Program-made: the position numbers and the translations under genes | In this document: positions 36,290-52,632 of the stretch, one piece after another | Layout of the letters: each line of letters opens with the position of its first letter | Position numbering within the stretch: the first letter of the stretch is position 1 | Source of the DNA: Haliclystus octoradiatus | Lineage: Eukaryota > Cnidaria > Staurozoa > Stauromedusae > Haliclystidae | Assembly: GCA_916610825.1 (NCBI GenBank) | Contig: OU744453.1 | Span: 10,683,826-10,747,825 of the forward strand | Direction: 5' to 3' | DNA length: 64,000 bases | Notes under the pieces: model-generated | Database searches by the model: none | Told to the model about the DNA's origin: nothing | The model's input: only the letters and a program-made list of their open reading frames with translations

Positions 36290-38285
36290 ACACACGCGCG
36301 CTTTAAGTATGGAAGTTACAGATCTTTCCAGATCTGTAACTTCTTTCCAGATCTAATGTGACTGTCATCGTTTACCATACGCTAGATAAATATTTATAAT
36401 TCATTATCATTATAATTATTCGTTCCGCGAAAATATATACCGGTCCGGTACAGCTGTATATATGTTTAAAGCTGTACTTAAATCTGAAGACCTATCAAAC
36501 TACCTTAAATATAGTTCATTTGTAAAAATCACATTTTCTGTGAGTAATTCACAGCCACTGTATGGCTCTGCTGTAGCCTGCGCGCCCGCTGCACGCAGCC
36601 TGAAATCTTTTTTCGATGATCAGTAAGAGATTTTCGAGACCCAAATCCACTGATCATCAAAAATATTGGGTCTGCGCGCAGGCTACAGCCACTATTACAT
36701 TACAGAAATACAAATCATTTCTTCATGGTTCCAAGTTAGACACGATTAAGCGAAGTAAATACTCATTCATTTTCGAATAGGGCTTGAAAAGGCTACTAAC
36801 GATCCCAAAACCTGCGATGTCAGCAAATTATGTGGGAGACCTACAGGAACATTGCGCCAAAACCAATCTGGAATTTCCAATCTATAAGAGCAGAGCAAAC
36901 AGACATCGTTTCCTGGTGCACACGAGGACATTACCAGCCTTTACAGTTGAAGCAAGGGTAAGTTAATTAACCCTATACTGATGCATGCATATAATCGTTC
37001 TGACCATCCTAGTACGGGGGGGGGGGGAATCCTCAAAACGTTTCTCCACATTTTTCTAAAAAGTGAATGAACACCAAGCAACTAGACCAAACATATAAGA
37101 TCAACTGAAGATACAATTGTATTTGTATAGATGTATCTTACAATAAATGCCAACGCTAATCGGAATGTATTTTGACAACGTTTAGACTTTCATAAAAAGC
37201 CATTATCAAGTCTAAAAATTATGGGTGCAGATTAACTATTTATACCAAAATGATAGAGTTATACAATTTTCATATATTACCATAAAGGATAAGAATAATT
37301 TTATTTATTTTTATTTTCAAGTCTCTTAGGACCATAACAATGATTTTATTGAATCTGATTGCGTATTCAGGGAAGGCTTCATTTCACGAATGAACAACAT
37401 TTCAAAAACTTTGCATTTTGTTTTGCATTGTTGTGGCTTGTGCGGAGCAAGCTAGGTCGGGTACACCTGCCGACATCTCCATAAACGCATAGCTGAGCAC
37501 AAATCCAAAGTGATCGGAAACCATGTGAAAGAACATCACCATGGGAACACGAACAATCTTCACGAATCGTTTTCAGTTTTACAACAATGCAAAACAAAAT
37601 TCGATTGCAAAGTTTTTGAAGTGTTGTACATCCTGTTAAAGCATTTAACGGGGTTATCCCCCATCTCTATGACCTTGGGACCTTGTGATGGGATTTATTA
37701 AATCTAATGCATTTGATTTTCATTAAGCAGATTCCAAATTCACCTTGGGAGGCAATAGAAAGTGGGACATCAAAGAAGTTAGCCAAACAAAATTGTGCTC
37801 AAAGTCTATTACTGGATATATTGAAACGAAGCCGTGCTGGGGATTGTGATAAACTTGATTTGACTGTATCTGAACTCAAATCTAATTGTTTATTAAACGG
37901 AGAAACAAGTCGCAAGCTTAAAAAGAAACGTCCCGAAATGGATCAATTTACGATTACTTTGCTTCCAATTAAAAGGAAGAAAAAGCAATACCTAAAGAAT
38001 GAAATGGAACCGAGGTCTCTGAAGCTCGCCAGTAATCACAACTGCAAAGTTCTAGAATCTACTTTGAATTTGTTTGATTATGATTCCAAATTGTGTGCTA
38101 CCGATGGACAGTGTTCGGGTCTATTTTTAATATTGACGGTCAAGATATCTGTTGATGAGAATACTCACTGCATGGTCTCATTTGGACACGGAAAATCTAC
38201 AGAGGAAGCTACACAGGTTGTATGGGGGTTGATGAATAACCAGGTCGAGGTATTTCAGAAATGGCAGCGATTAACGCGCATATGA
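32154..38285 (+). CDS. dsRNA-binding protein of the TRBP/PACT/Loquacious type
   Basis: Four exons (32154-32288, 32362-32505, 36781-36957, 37731-38285) give 336 aa, close to TRBP (366) and PACT (313). dsRBD1 (6-80): NYVGLLQEYCGKCKLDLPVY, FTFTAK, then TKKSAKQKCAEQLL. dsRBD2 (about 109-185): NYVGDLQEHCAKTNLEFPIY, FTVEAR, then ESGTSKKLAKQNCAQSLL, near-identical in pattern to TRBP dsRBD2 but with a longer beta1-beta2 loop. Basic runs RKLKKKRP (213-220) and KRKKK (233-237) could be nuclear signals. Residues about 258-320 (GLFLILTVKI ... FGHGKSTEEATQVVWGLM) look like a degenerate third, type-B dsRBD, the part that binds Dicer in TRBP/PACT. The expected role is a Dicer cofactor or dsRNA sensor adaptor. 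AATAAA follows the stop directly. Intron 2 is 4.3 kb and full of retroelements. Confidence 0.82.
33012..33155 (+). mobile_element. LINE (CR1/jockey-like) reverse transcriptase, 5' fragment before the PLE insertion
   Basis: Directly after a (CA)n run the frame reads LLDLSKAFDSLQHDILLHKL then FGLSDHALTWMNSYLANRR, the RT block preceding motif A to B of CR1-like LINEs. It breaks at the PLE insertion and continues at 35090. A TAA appears in the target sequence where Gln is usual. Confidence 0.75.
33180..33225 (-). ncRNA. Hammerhead-ribozyme-like motif, PLE left arm
   Basis: The minus strand reads CTGACGA, a stem II of GTTAT/ATAAC around TAAGAAG, then GAAAC, a short spacer and GTC. These are the core strands of a minimal hammerhead (CUGANGA, GAAA, NUH). 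PLE terminal repeats are known to carry such minimal hammerheads. Cleavage ability is inferred. Confidence 0.55.
33350..34648 (-). CDS. Penelope-like reverse transcriptase plus GIY-YIG endonuclease
   Basis: 432 codons. RT motif A is MVSYDVESLFTNVP (27-40), motif B DGVAMGSPLGPLMANVFM (95-112), and motif C with catalytic Asp pair is YRYVDDTL (130-137). The C-terminal GIY-YIG endonuclease has VVYCF...ASYVGFT (341-357), a basic R364, His residues near 379-381, E408 and N420. RT followed by GIY-YIG is the defining PLE arrangement. Roughly the first 20 residues are read antisense from the right inverted copy and are not genuine PLE protein; the true RT N-terminus is missing. Confidence 0.88.
   Translation of the reverse strand: MLASEANITCITQVTLKTIKVIAGDIMVSYDVESLFTNVPVDETIDILVDKAFSDNWFNETHDLALTKDDLKELLQIATKDQLFIFQGELFEQIDGVAMGSPLGPLMANVFMCHIEDRLKEKNDLPEHYYRYVDDTLTIMPNLYDANQLLQKLNNEHSALKFTMEIAENNKLPFLGVSMKFINKTVETGVHHKPTDNGLLLHYQSHVDANYKKALLITMLDRANRLSSTDKNFDEECTIVRNRFLDLKYPSQLIEFYVNKFRKKRVEGTLDLPVASRSKNDINITLPFKDQISANSLKKQLSNLSGNIGQIIRPVFNTRKIVDDLRLREPKPPLLSRQCVVYCFQCDLCDASYVGFTCQHLHQRIDGHTGSAIGSHLRHSHGITVRDCHQNFRVIKKCKNRFDCLIHEMLAIRQIKPTLNTQLDSVKSRLFV
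34590..35064 (+). repeat. Inverted copy of the PLE 3' end (endonuclease C-terminus and 3' terminus)
   Basis: The plus strand encodes the same last 85 or so residues of the endonuclease (34610-34867, CDASYVGFT to KSRLFV) as the minus-strand gene, followed by the same 3' terminal sequence including TTTAATTTAATTTAATTTAA. Only isolated differences were seen, such as CGCTCTATT against CGCTTTATT. Confidence 0.85.
34992..35037 (+). ncRNA. Hammerhead-ribozyme-like motif, PLE right arm
   Basis: CTGACGA at 34992-34998, stem II GTTAT/ATAAC, GAAAC at 35017-35021 and GTC at 35035-35037. It is the mirror copy of 33180-33225. Confidence 0.55.
35090..36289 (+). mobile_element. LINE (CR1/jockey-like), 3' part with (ATCT)n tail
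   Basis: Continuing from 33155, the RT frame (35139-36074) has motif B TCGVPQGSILGPLLFLVYVN and motif C GQFADDSQIL, followed by the thumb region ESITSWFKSKSLLVNAKKTQ and a 3' domain ending NSLKTTEI. A 3' UTR of about 135 bases ends in an (ATCT)n microsatellite at 36211-36289, the kind of 3' tail seen in several LINE clades. The 5' end of the LINE is truncated at 33012. Confidence 0.85.
36571..36688. repeat. Short foldback element close to exon 3 of the TRBP-like gene
   Basis: CTGTAGCCTGCGCGC at the left is mirrored by GCGCGCAGGCTACAG at the right; an inner GATGATCAGT/ACTGATCATC pair also occurs. It ends 92 bases before exon 3 and would form a GC-rich hairpin. Confidence 0.55.
37130..37700 (+). 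mobile_element. Decayed Penelope-like fragment in intron 3 of the TRBP-like gene
   Basis: Bases 37510-37640 read VIGNHVKEHHHGNT, LHESFSVLQQCKTKFDCKVF and EVLYIL, which align with the endonuclease part GSHLRHSHGITVRD/FRVIKKCKNRFDCLIHEML of the young element, at low identity. A hammerhead-like remnant (TTGATAATGGC ... CTAAACGTTGTC, minus) lies at about 37170-37215. Confidence 0.5.
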
Positions 38286-38291
38286 AATAAA
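38286..38291 (+). other. AATAAA immediately after the TRBP-like stop codon
   Basis: The hexamer starts at the first base after TGA. If used, the 3' UTR would be about 20 bases; another site downstream may be used instead. Confidence 0.35.
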
Positions 38292-40466
38292 ATGGTTAGA
38301 CGTCAGTGTCAAAATTTCACTCAATGCATGACAATATTATCGCAAGATGAATCAATAGCCTGATTAATAGAATGAGTAACACATCTGGAGAACATGTACA
38401 TAGATAGTCAAATTAGTTGTAGAGTTTTCAAATACATTAAATGATGTATACATTTAAAGTTAAGTATTCATTATAATGATAAAGGTAGGATATAGACGAT
38501 TCTATGAATTTAGATTACACGTTTTCTTTAAAGTGGGAATAAACCCCCAGACTATCTTTACATATGTAGTAGAACCCGACGTGAAAAAAAAACAATGGCG
38601 TAATTTTTTTTCGATCTGGAAATTATTTCTTGGTGAAAAATGCCTTCAAAGCGGTGTTTTGACCCAAATGTCGCTGAGGAAAAAAAGAGATCGGATCTAG
38701 CCTTATGACGACAAAGTCAGAAGTCGTGCGGTTTTTCTAGTAGACTCTATATCGGATTAATCACGCGATGTTACGTTTGAGATGGCATAGCTCATATCAA
38801 AATATTCTCTGGTGACCACAATAGCTAGCTGAGTAGAATTTATTGTTGTAAGCATATGTCTGAACTGAAAATGGAGATTCTTTTGAGGGTAATAATCATA
38901 ATGTATGGTGGGAAACGCTATATAGAACACCATAAACGAAATCTGTCCATCTGATTTATCGTCTCTGTAGAAAGGTATTTTGTGAAAAGTAGCTTCTGCA
39001 CTGTATTACCGCATCCTATATGAACCACAGATTGTGACATCATGATGCTAACATGTTCTACTTTCTAGCCAAAGGAATGAATACTAGACTGGTAAAAAAA
39101 AAGTGGTGGCGTATGTCACTAATCAGGAACGAGACTTCACATTGCAAAACTCTAATTTTGTTAATCAGATAACTTTGAAAGAAAGGATAATAATTTATGC
39201 AATGAAAATATACCGAAAAATGATAGAGTCTGCATTACTGTAGTTCTAGTATACGGCTGTAACTTGAATAATAATAAAAAAAATGTCCACATTTATAAGT
39301 ATTTGTTTGTTTTGACAACTTCAAAAGGTATAGTTTCAATTCAGCCAAAATTAAACCAGCAACGCGGGTAAAACATTGCTAGTATTACATAAATGAAGAT
39401 AAGTTTCTACTTTGATGCAATAGCCAAGTAATTTAGGGCAATGGTTTTAAAAAGCATGTCTCTTCCGATACCGGGGAATTTAATCGATTTAACACTACGC
39501 TTGCCAAATTGTTACCTTCAACAGCAACAAGTACATCAATTTTTATGAAAGCGCATTTTCTTTTCGATCATGCGCGTTATTAGGAAGTTACACCCTTTTA
39601 GCTCAGCTCCAGCCCAGTCACGCCAAATCAGAGAAACATGAAACCCGATCAACTTTCCAGAAATCTTGAACCCTTCCGCCTAATAACACCAAACAATAAA
39701 GATTAAAGGCGCAACATCAGCCGTCGAGATACCCACTTTAACTTCGCACACATAATTTGCTTTACGGTATTGAAACAGTTGATGTATTTTATAACGATGA
39801 AGTCAACGAAAAAAAAAAGCATAGAACGAGCAGTAAATCTTGTTGCATCCATTGCATCGTCGCTACTTTGAACTTTAACAAGTATTTTATCCCAAGCTCA
39901 AACTAAACGCGAACTTCTACTAATTCACCGCTAATTAAAGGGAGATTATAGGTTAATGTGGACTGATTTGAGGCTATGATCCCAATGTGGCAATTGAATC
40001 ATATCAACGCCATCATGACATCTCATTCACTGCAATGACCTTTGAACTAGATTGCTTTAATGTGACCTTCGCAAACATGTCTTTTTTCAGCCACTGATCG
40101 CCAAGGATTCTGGTTGGGTGATTGAACGATAAGGTCAAAGGCTCATCGGAACAGGTCAAACAGAACAAAAAGTCGCAAACGTTTACTGCTTTAGCTTCAC
40201 AATTAATACTGTTTCCGACACTTGAAAGAAAATACTGTTCAGCTTAATTGGAGAAAATATACATTGCGACAGCTTTCATTTTAGCATTAGCGAAACACAC
40301 ACACACACACACAATATATAAAAGCAGAGATAATTATTATTGAACTGAGAAGAATATTCTCAAAGGTTTGCACTATGCAGTGCATGGGTTGATTCGGATC
40401 GATGGTTAGCTACTACGGTCACACACTGTTGCAGAAATTCCATCTCCATTGACTAGCAAGGTCTAG
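38292..40466. other. Intergenic region between TRBP-like gene and sulfotransferase
   Basis: No exon was recognised. A (CA)n run is at 40296-40312. A repeat fragment CCAGCAACGCGGGTAAAACA near 39356 matches CCAGCAACGCGTGTAACTCA near 9486, a dispersed repeat of unknown type. Confidence 0.4.
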
Positions 40467-42628
40467 ATGAGGCTTGTTCGATTATTGGCTGTAAAAGGCG
40501 TCTCTTTTATTGGCCTCGTAGCCCTCGTTGCATGGGAAATATGGAAAGCTACAGACTTCACAACTGCAGTGATAGGTAAACTATAAACGATAAACAAAGG
40601 TCAATCGATTATACCAGACTAACTAGAGATAATGAAAATACGGATTATCGGCAACTAGTTAGTTGTATCTATCTTCGCTGTGTTATTTTCCCAACTTATA
40701 CCGTACAACGCATATTTAAGACCATTCAACAAAGTTGTGAAGGCAGTTGTGGTTTCGGAAAGAAATTTAATGCGATTTTGTCTTACTCGATACCTATCTC
40801 CACATGTCTTAGTAATGAAATTGAAGACATGAAGGTTAAACGTTAAAAATAGAATTGCAGTATTCTTTCTAAGAACCAGTGACATTTTACAGGAAGGTAA
40901 TAATTGAGACTTGATCAAAAGTTCTTCAAATCGCTATTGTAGTGTTGCTGCATCATAAAAATATCTATTCGAACGACATTTATGGGTTGCTACAATAATA
41001 ATATTGTTTAGCATAATAATAATGATGTTAGGTTAGCTAAGATAATAGTCAATTCGGACATTTGACCGAATAGTAAATACCGCTCATTTCAAAGGGAACC
41101 AATGTAAAATGGAATCAAAGGCTTACACATAAACTTTACCAACTGCTATAACAGACTATAATATAATACGAACGCTATGACATGGAGTAGTGTAGAATTT
41201 TACAATGACAATGTGCTAGGAAAGTATTAACAATATCAATTAAAGAGTGAAGTGGGGTTTGTGCTACCGCCATATTATACTGGAAGGGACCATCTTACTC
41301 AGTTAGAATGAAGGAAAACTGTCTAGTGTATTTACAATCTTAAAGTCATGTGTCGTCGATTCCTTATGATTGTCATGATTGCCATACGTTCGTTTTAGAT
41401 GATGGTGGTCTCTTATCTGGTGCAGCAGATGACACCCAATTATATCAATTAACAAGCGATGAACTCAATGTGAGTGATTGACTGTACAATATTAGTATTT
41501 CTCTGCTTTAAATATTCTATATACAGTCGTGCTATTTCAACAATACTGTATTACAGTTAAAACCTATAATCTGCGTAGTATCATCCAATATAGCAACTAA
41601 CCACTGCAGGGACGAAACCTTGACTGTCACATGGTTATTGAAAATGGTATCAAATTATCGCAGCGAAATGAAATTATTGAAAGCCTTAGATTTTGTTTAA
41701 ATCGAGATTTATATAGTTGTTTATAGAATATACACAAAGATGAGGCAATACTCGGAATCATCAGACGGTTTACTGTGAACGCAAAGTAAACGCGTGAAAC
41801 TCCGAGTAACGGAAAAGGCTTTTGCCTCATCTTTGTGTCTATTCTATATTATGCTCTGTCCTTAACAAACATTGAGCAGAGCACTCTCACATACATGTGT
41901 CACCTCCTATTATATTATATTATATTATTATAGTTGTTTATATAATTTATATAATATAAGCTGCTACATGTTTATATATGCCAGTTTAAATCGAGTATGT
42001 TGTCAAAGTTGCTGGAGAAACTCTTGAATTCAAACATATAGCAGCTCACTTCCAAATTTCATGAATGATGGTATATGCGATAAAAAACACACAATAATTG
42101 GTGCAACATATTCGATTTAATGTAAAATCATCTTCAGGCAATGTGAAAAGAGAGAGTTAAAAATTTACATGAATATTTATATAAAAATCTAATTAATTTG
42201 TCTATTGAATTTCTCGGAACGGTATTATACTTTTTAACAATGGTAAACAATGATTAAAAGAGAGATATTTTAGCACAAGAACTAATTACGGATATACGAC
42301 ACAAACAGAACAAGATCCCACTACCACAATAAAATTAACATCACATCAGGTCAAGCCATTGCCACCCATTTCAACATGCTGGTGTTCATAAGTGGAACGA
42401 TCTACCGTCTACAATGAAGGACGTATCAAACAGGCCAACTTTCAAACGTCTCCTTGGGAAACACTTACACGAAATAACATAATTAAGTTAATAAAATCGT
42501 TCTTCAAATGTCTATCCTGTAAAGTATATTGTTGTAAAATAAAATTGTAGTGTTATAATATGTATCTCTATATATTTATAAATCAGTCTTGTGAAAAACA
42601 GCGTTTAGATTATTCAAGTCCTGAATAA

Positions 42629-42672
<44 letters not shown>

Positions 42673-44452
42673 AACACAGTGAAATAACAGTCGATAGAAT
42701 AGGTAATACTTTCATTGTATTTCATCATGTATATCAGCGATAAATCAAAAACACAGGTCTTTGCGACAGTTTCGATATAATCCTCTATCATTTTCAAGCA
42801 ATTGAGAAAGAGATCGTTAAACAGTTTGACATGTTATAAATAGGGAAAACTGTCGCAAATACCTGTGTTTTTGATTTATCGTTGATATACATGATGAAAT
42901 ACAGTCACAATCAAAAATAGTTTAACAGCGGCAAAATGTTTTTTGGTATTGTTCTTCCATTCTCTGTATTTCTTCTAGTCGTTATTCAATATATTGCCGA
43001 CCTGAGTGGTCGACATGACAGCATCGCGCATGTTATACAACAGTTAGATTTAGCGTAACTATGAGTATGGATAGTAATATTTGAGAACAAATTGACAAAC
43101 AGAAAAACTAAGTACGGATATACTATAAGACAGATACAATGAAATAATTATTACAACCAAAAACAAATAATCCAAAATCCATTCATCAATGGCAAAATGT
43201 TCTATCAGATTGATTACCAACTTTCTGTATTTCCTCTGGTCGTTGTTGAATAAATTGCCGACCTGATTGGCCGACATGACAGCTCCAAATAAGAACAAAA
43301 AAAATAATCTTCGTACAACATCCAATAAATAAGTAAAACATATACGACCACAACATTTAGATCTCCAGATTTAATTGATAATTATTTGCCACACCTCCCA
43401 AGTCTACGTGTGTTTTTCGTCTCTCTCTTGGAAACTGGAGATTCTCAATCGTGATATCAAGTTAGAATTGCAAGAGCAACTTTATTTCCTTTCCTTCCGT
43501 AATCAATTTCTATCGCATCCAACAATGATTATCATTTTGCCTTTATCTTCAGGTAAACCCTTTTACAGTGACCAGAGAGGATGTAGCGAGCGCTACGGTG
43601 CAAAAAGCACGCAAAGAGCAGATGTCGAAGCACTGCCACGACAGGAAGCGGAATGGTATTTGGCCAAAAGGGAGCAATTCGTCAACTGGTATAGATTCAA
43701 AGTCATTCGCAAATATCATCGTCAGTGACAAACACCAACTTCTGTATTGTGCAATACCCAAAGTAGCCTGCACAAATTGGAAGCGTGTCTTTCTAACAAT
43801 TGATGGATATGCTTCCAATCCTTATGACGTCAGTACTTCCGATGTGCATAATAGATCGTTTGGGATGTTTAAACGCCTGAGTGATTTCTCACCAGAAGAG
43901 ATAACCTTTAGATTATCAAATTACTACAAATTTCTATTTGTGAGACATCCATTTGAGAGACTTGTTTCAGCATTTAGAAATAAATTTGTTGAATCATATG
44001 ATTTAACACATTTTAAACATTTGTACGGTAAATTTATCATCAACAAATACCGCAAAGGAAATCTACCAAATGGCAACAATAAGGATGTTAGCCAAATAAC
44101 ATTTAATGAATTTGTGCGTTATATCATTGAGTCACCAGCAGAAAATAAAAACTTTTTTGACAGACATTGGGAACGCTACGACAGACTATGTTTACCTTGT
44201 ATGGTATATTATGACTTTGTAGGGAAATTTGAAACTCTAGAGACGGATTCAAAGTATTTACTGAAAATATTAGATTTAAGTGATAAGGTCTCATTTCCAA
44301 TGAACCTCTCTTCTGGGTATTCCCTTCCAACAAAAGTACTAAGCAATATCTACTATTCACAACTGGACGACAAAACGAGAGACGAACTGGCTGACGTTTA
44401 CAATCATGACTACGGACTATTTGGTTATAAAAGACCGCATCTATTTACGTAG
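40467..44452 (+). CDS. Carbohydrate sulfotransferase (HNK-1ST / CHST8-14 family)
   Basis: Three exons (40467-40575, 41399-41469, 43553-44452) give 359 aa. Residues 1-26 are a type II signal anchor (short basic N-terminus, then VSFIGLVALVAWEIW), as for Golgi enzymes. The 5'-phosphosulfate-binding loop of PAPS is AIPKVACTNWKRVF (127-140) and the 3'-phosphate site is FVRHPFERLVSAFRNKF (189-205), both diagnostic of the Sulfotransfer_2 family that sulfates GalNAc or glucuronate in chondroitin, dermatan or HNK-1 glycans. The length fits the family (about 350-420). The C-terminus YNHDYGLFGYKRP is the usual (D/E)..(L/M)FGY end. The acceptor specificity cannot be read from sequence. It is convergent with the XXYLT1-like gene. 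Confidence 0.9.
41721..41851. repeat. Foldback element, family A (copy 1)
   Basis: TATAGAATATACACAAAGAT then GAGGCAA is mirrored by TTGCCTCATC then TTTGTGTCTATTCTATA. The interior contains CGTGAAACTCCGAGTAACGG, shared with the copy at 47614-47784. It lies in intron 2 of the sulfotransferase. Confidence 0.6.
42631..42672. repeat. (GAT)n microsatellite
   Basis: 14 GAT triplets in a row. A similar motif follows a related sequence near 10970 (CTGAATAAATGATGATG in both places), so the microsatellite may be the tail of a dispersed repeat. Confidence 0.85.
42714..42906. repeat. Foldback element with hammerhead-like remnant
   Basis: TGTATTTCATCATGTATATC then AGCGATAAATC is mirrored by GATTTATCGTTGATATACAT then GATGAAATACA. 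The arms are about 65 bases. On the minus strand GAAAATGATAGAGGATTATA then TCGAAAC resembles a decayed PLE-type end. Confidence 0.6.
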
Positions 44453-44690
44453 ATGCATATATTGACGTGAATTAAAATTAAATAGATGTAAATAGATATA
44501 CAGTACTCATTTATTTACTAACATACTACTGTACACGATGACTGACCCAACAAAACCATATAGAACTGTGAACATTTCTTCCATTCACTTCTTACTTGAG
44601 ATATAACGATGAATTCGAAATCGTATCATTAGCGTACACGTAAATTTCGGGTTAGATACACGCGTACATGCATGTTTTTTTTCATTTGAA
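44453..44690. other. Convergent 3' region, sulfotransferase and XXYLT1-like
   Basis: 238 bases between the two stop codons hold both 3' UTRs. ATTAAA occurs on the plus strand near 44471. Confidence 0.4.
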
Positions 44691-46039
44691 TTAGAGTTGA
44701 TAGTCAGATATACTTGTGTGGCAGTTGCCATGGAGAATGTCGAAAGGTGGCTGACAGTTGTGATATCGATCGAAAACCTTCGAATAGAGCGTGTTATTCC
44801 ACCACGTGCACAGCTGCCTGTTCCATTGACACGGTAGAATAGAAAACCACTTTGGTTTATTAAAATATAACAGAGTCAAATAATCCTGATCACCGACCAC
44901 TGTTTCCATTTGATACATTGCTGTCAGTCGTTTCCAATGTGTCTTACTTGTTAGCAATTGAAGATAGATGGTATTCGATCGCATTCTAGACAAATCGATC
45001 AGAATAACACCTGTGTTGAGACCGGGGTTTCCTGCTGGGGGAGGGTCACCAAGGTAAGTATCATTTGCTTTGCTTTTTCTAAATTTATGCAGCATATGTA
45101 AGTAAGTAGGTTGCTGTTCATGGGCACATGCAAATAGAGCGTCACGTGACATCGTTCCATAGAATCGCTTCAGCATTGCAATGTCTGTTCTGAATTGCAC
45201 ATCGACGTCGATGATAACAGCGCGGTTAATGTATTGCGGCAGTATTAAATGCATCCAAGGTGTTGTAAAGAAGAGCACTTTGTTGTAGTAGCTATGCTGA
45301 GCAAGATCAGCAGTATCCTGTTAGATAGGAAAGGAATTAAATATAAGGTGTAACAAATCAGCTATGACTTATTGAGAGATATGCAGTAGAAAAATCTAAT
45401 CTAGCAAATCGATCTTTCGTTGACTTTCCGCAATGATTTGATAATCAATAGATATGCCTATTTAAGACTTATACGATCAGTGGCGGCGACGTATAGTCTC
45501 GTTGGGAGGAAATCAAAAGGCAATATTTCATGATTGTCAAATTGCGTTCGTTCATCGACTGCCAAGAAAGTTCCAACGTAGCGATGACCAGGTATTATTA
45601 CTTGGTAAATGGTAATACAGTATGTCATAATTTTGATATTTAATTTGACAGCCTATTACTATTCGCTCACCTTGATTTCGTTAATTGCCTGCCTGACATA
45701 GAATGGTAGATCATCATATTTCTGAATAATAACAGATTTGACATTCTCGTGCTCGTACCATCTTTCAAATGCACCATTGATAACATGAACACTTTCAGCG
45801 TCGCATATGATATGGAATGCTATTGGGATTGTCGTCCAGTGTAACATTGATTGTACACATCTTTGCAAGTTTATTATCAAATCCTCGTTTTCATGTGAAT
45901 AAAACAACTGAATAACGACAACCACGTGATCTTGTGATGCAAATTTATATTTGTTATGAAGATGTCCCAAGAAGTAAAGGGAGAAGACCAACAAGAGAGC
46001 AGTGATAATTTTTAAAAGCTTTCGGCAATTCCGTTTCAT
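44691..46039 (-). CDS. XXYLT1: Xyloside alpha-1,3-xylosyltransferase-like (GT8)
   Basis: Two exons on minus (45671-46039, 44691-45317; phase 0 junction) give 331 aa. The first ATG in frame is 46039. Residues 10-27 form a signal anchor (IITALLLVFSLYFLG), so it is a type II ER/Golgi membrane enzyme. The metal-binding DXD is D160-V-D162 in RAVIIDVDVQF. Family-specific blocks are GDPPPAGNPGLNTGVILIDL (213-232), VVGDQDYLTLLYF (263-275), CQWNRQLCTWWNN (286-298) and ILHGNCHT (317-324), closely matching human XXYLT1, which adds the second xylose to O-glucose glycans on Notch EGF repeats. Human XXYLT1 is 393 aa; the difference is mainly in the stem. It is neighbour to PSMB6 on the same strand. Confidence 0.87.
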
Positions 46040-46957
46040 TCTATATTTGCTCACTTTCTGTACGACATATAGTAGTTTGGTCTATATTAGCAAACAACAC
46101 ATAATAACACCATTGAATGGACAACAACCAGTTGTTGATTTGATCTTCGGGAACAGCTGCTTATAGACATGTTTACAACCAAGGTTTTCAATGACATCAT
46201 GTAGTGGTTTAGGATCATGCCCATGCAGCATGGATATCGAATAAAATTATAAATTCGCGTGACGATTTCAACGTAATTTGTTCTGCAGCCAGAGATATAT
46301 GGTCTTGTTGTCGTAGATTGGAAGTCCGCCAAACTTCTCAACATCAGCTAAACAAGCTATCTTGCATGAATTTTTTCCGCAAAGCGGGAAAAACAAAACT
46401 TTAGAAAACTTTCGAAAACAAAAACTCTATTCAGTTACAGAACAGGCTAGCGATCTGAATGTATAGTCTCTATAAAGCGGAGTACAGACGGGAGAAACCT
46501 GAAGCAAACCTGGAAGGCTAGCAAAATTCAGAAGCAAAAGGCGAAGAGCTGGATATAAAGTTGAAACCATAAAAAAAATGAAAAATAAAATCTCAATTCA
46601 ACTTTTAGAAGTGAAAATAGTGATACATTTATATAATAATTATAATAATAATAATAAATTTTATATAAAAAGGTGAAGCTATTTGTCGGACTACAATATT
46701 GCGCTGCACTGAGATTATTTGCGGGCCTTACAGGGATGAAATTGTACATTTCTGTTACACGCCACGTATGTCCCAATCTCAGAATTCAAGTAAAAAACAA
46801 ACAAAACAATTTTGATTGATGCAGTCTCGATATAGCCTACTGGCCGAATTCAAAATGTAATAGTACTAAGTACACTGAAGCAATTGCATTAAAGGGCTTT
46901 GCATAACATACAAGATAGACTAGCTAGGTTATTTAAACGGTAATGATATTAATGTCT
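46040..46957. other. Intergenic region upstream of XXYLT1-like, downstream of PSMB6
   Basis: AT-rich; it contains an (TAA)/(AAT)-rich run near 46635-46665. No further coding exon was supported. Confidence 0.4.

Positions 46958-52632
<5,675 letters not shown>

Noticed and set aside
42576-42797. Minus-strand frame with a poly-serine run
   Set aside because: The run is the (GAT)n microsatellite read in frame.
43375-43728. 117-codon frame overlapping sulfotransferase exon 3
   Set aside because: It is an out-of-frame shadow of the exon plus intron sequence; the sulfotransferase frame carries the family motifs.
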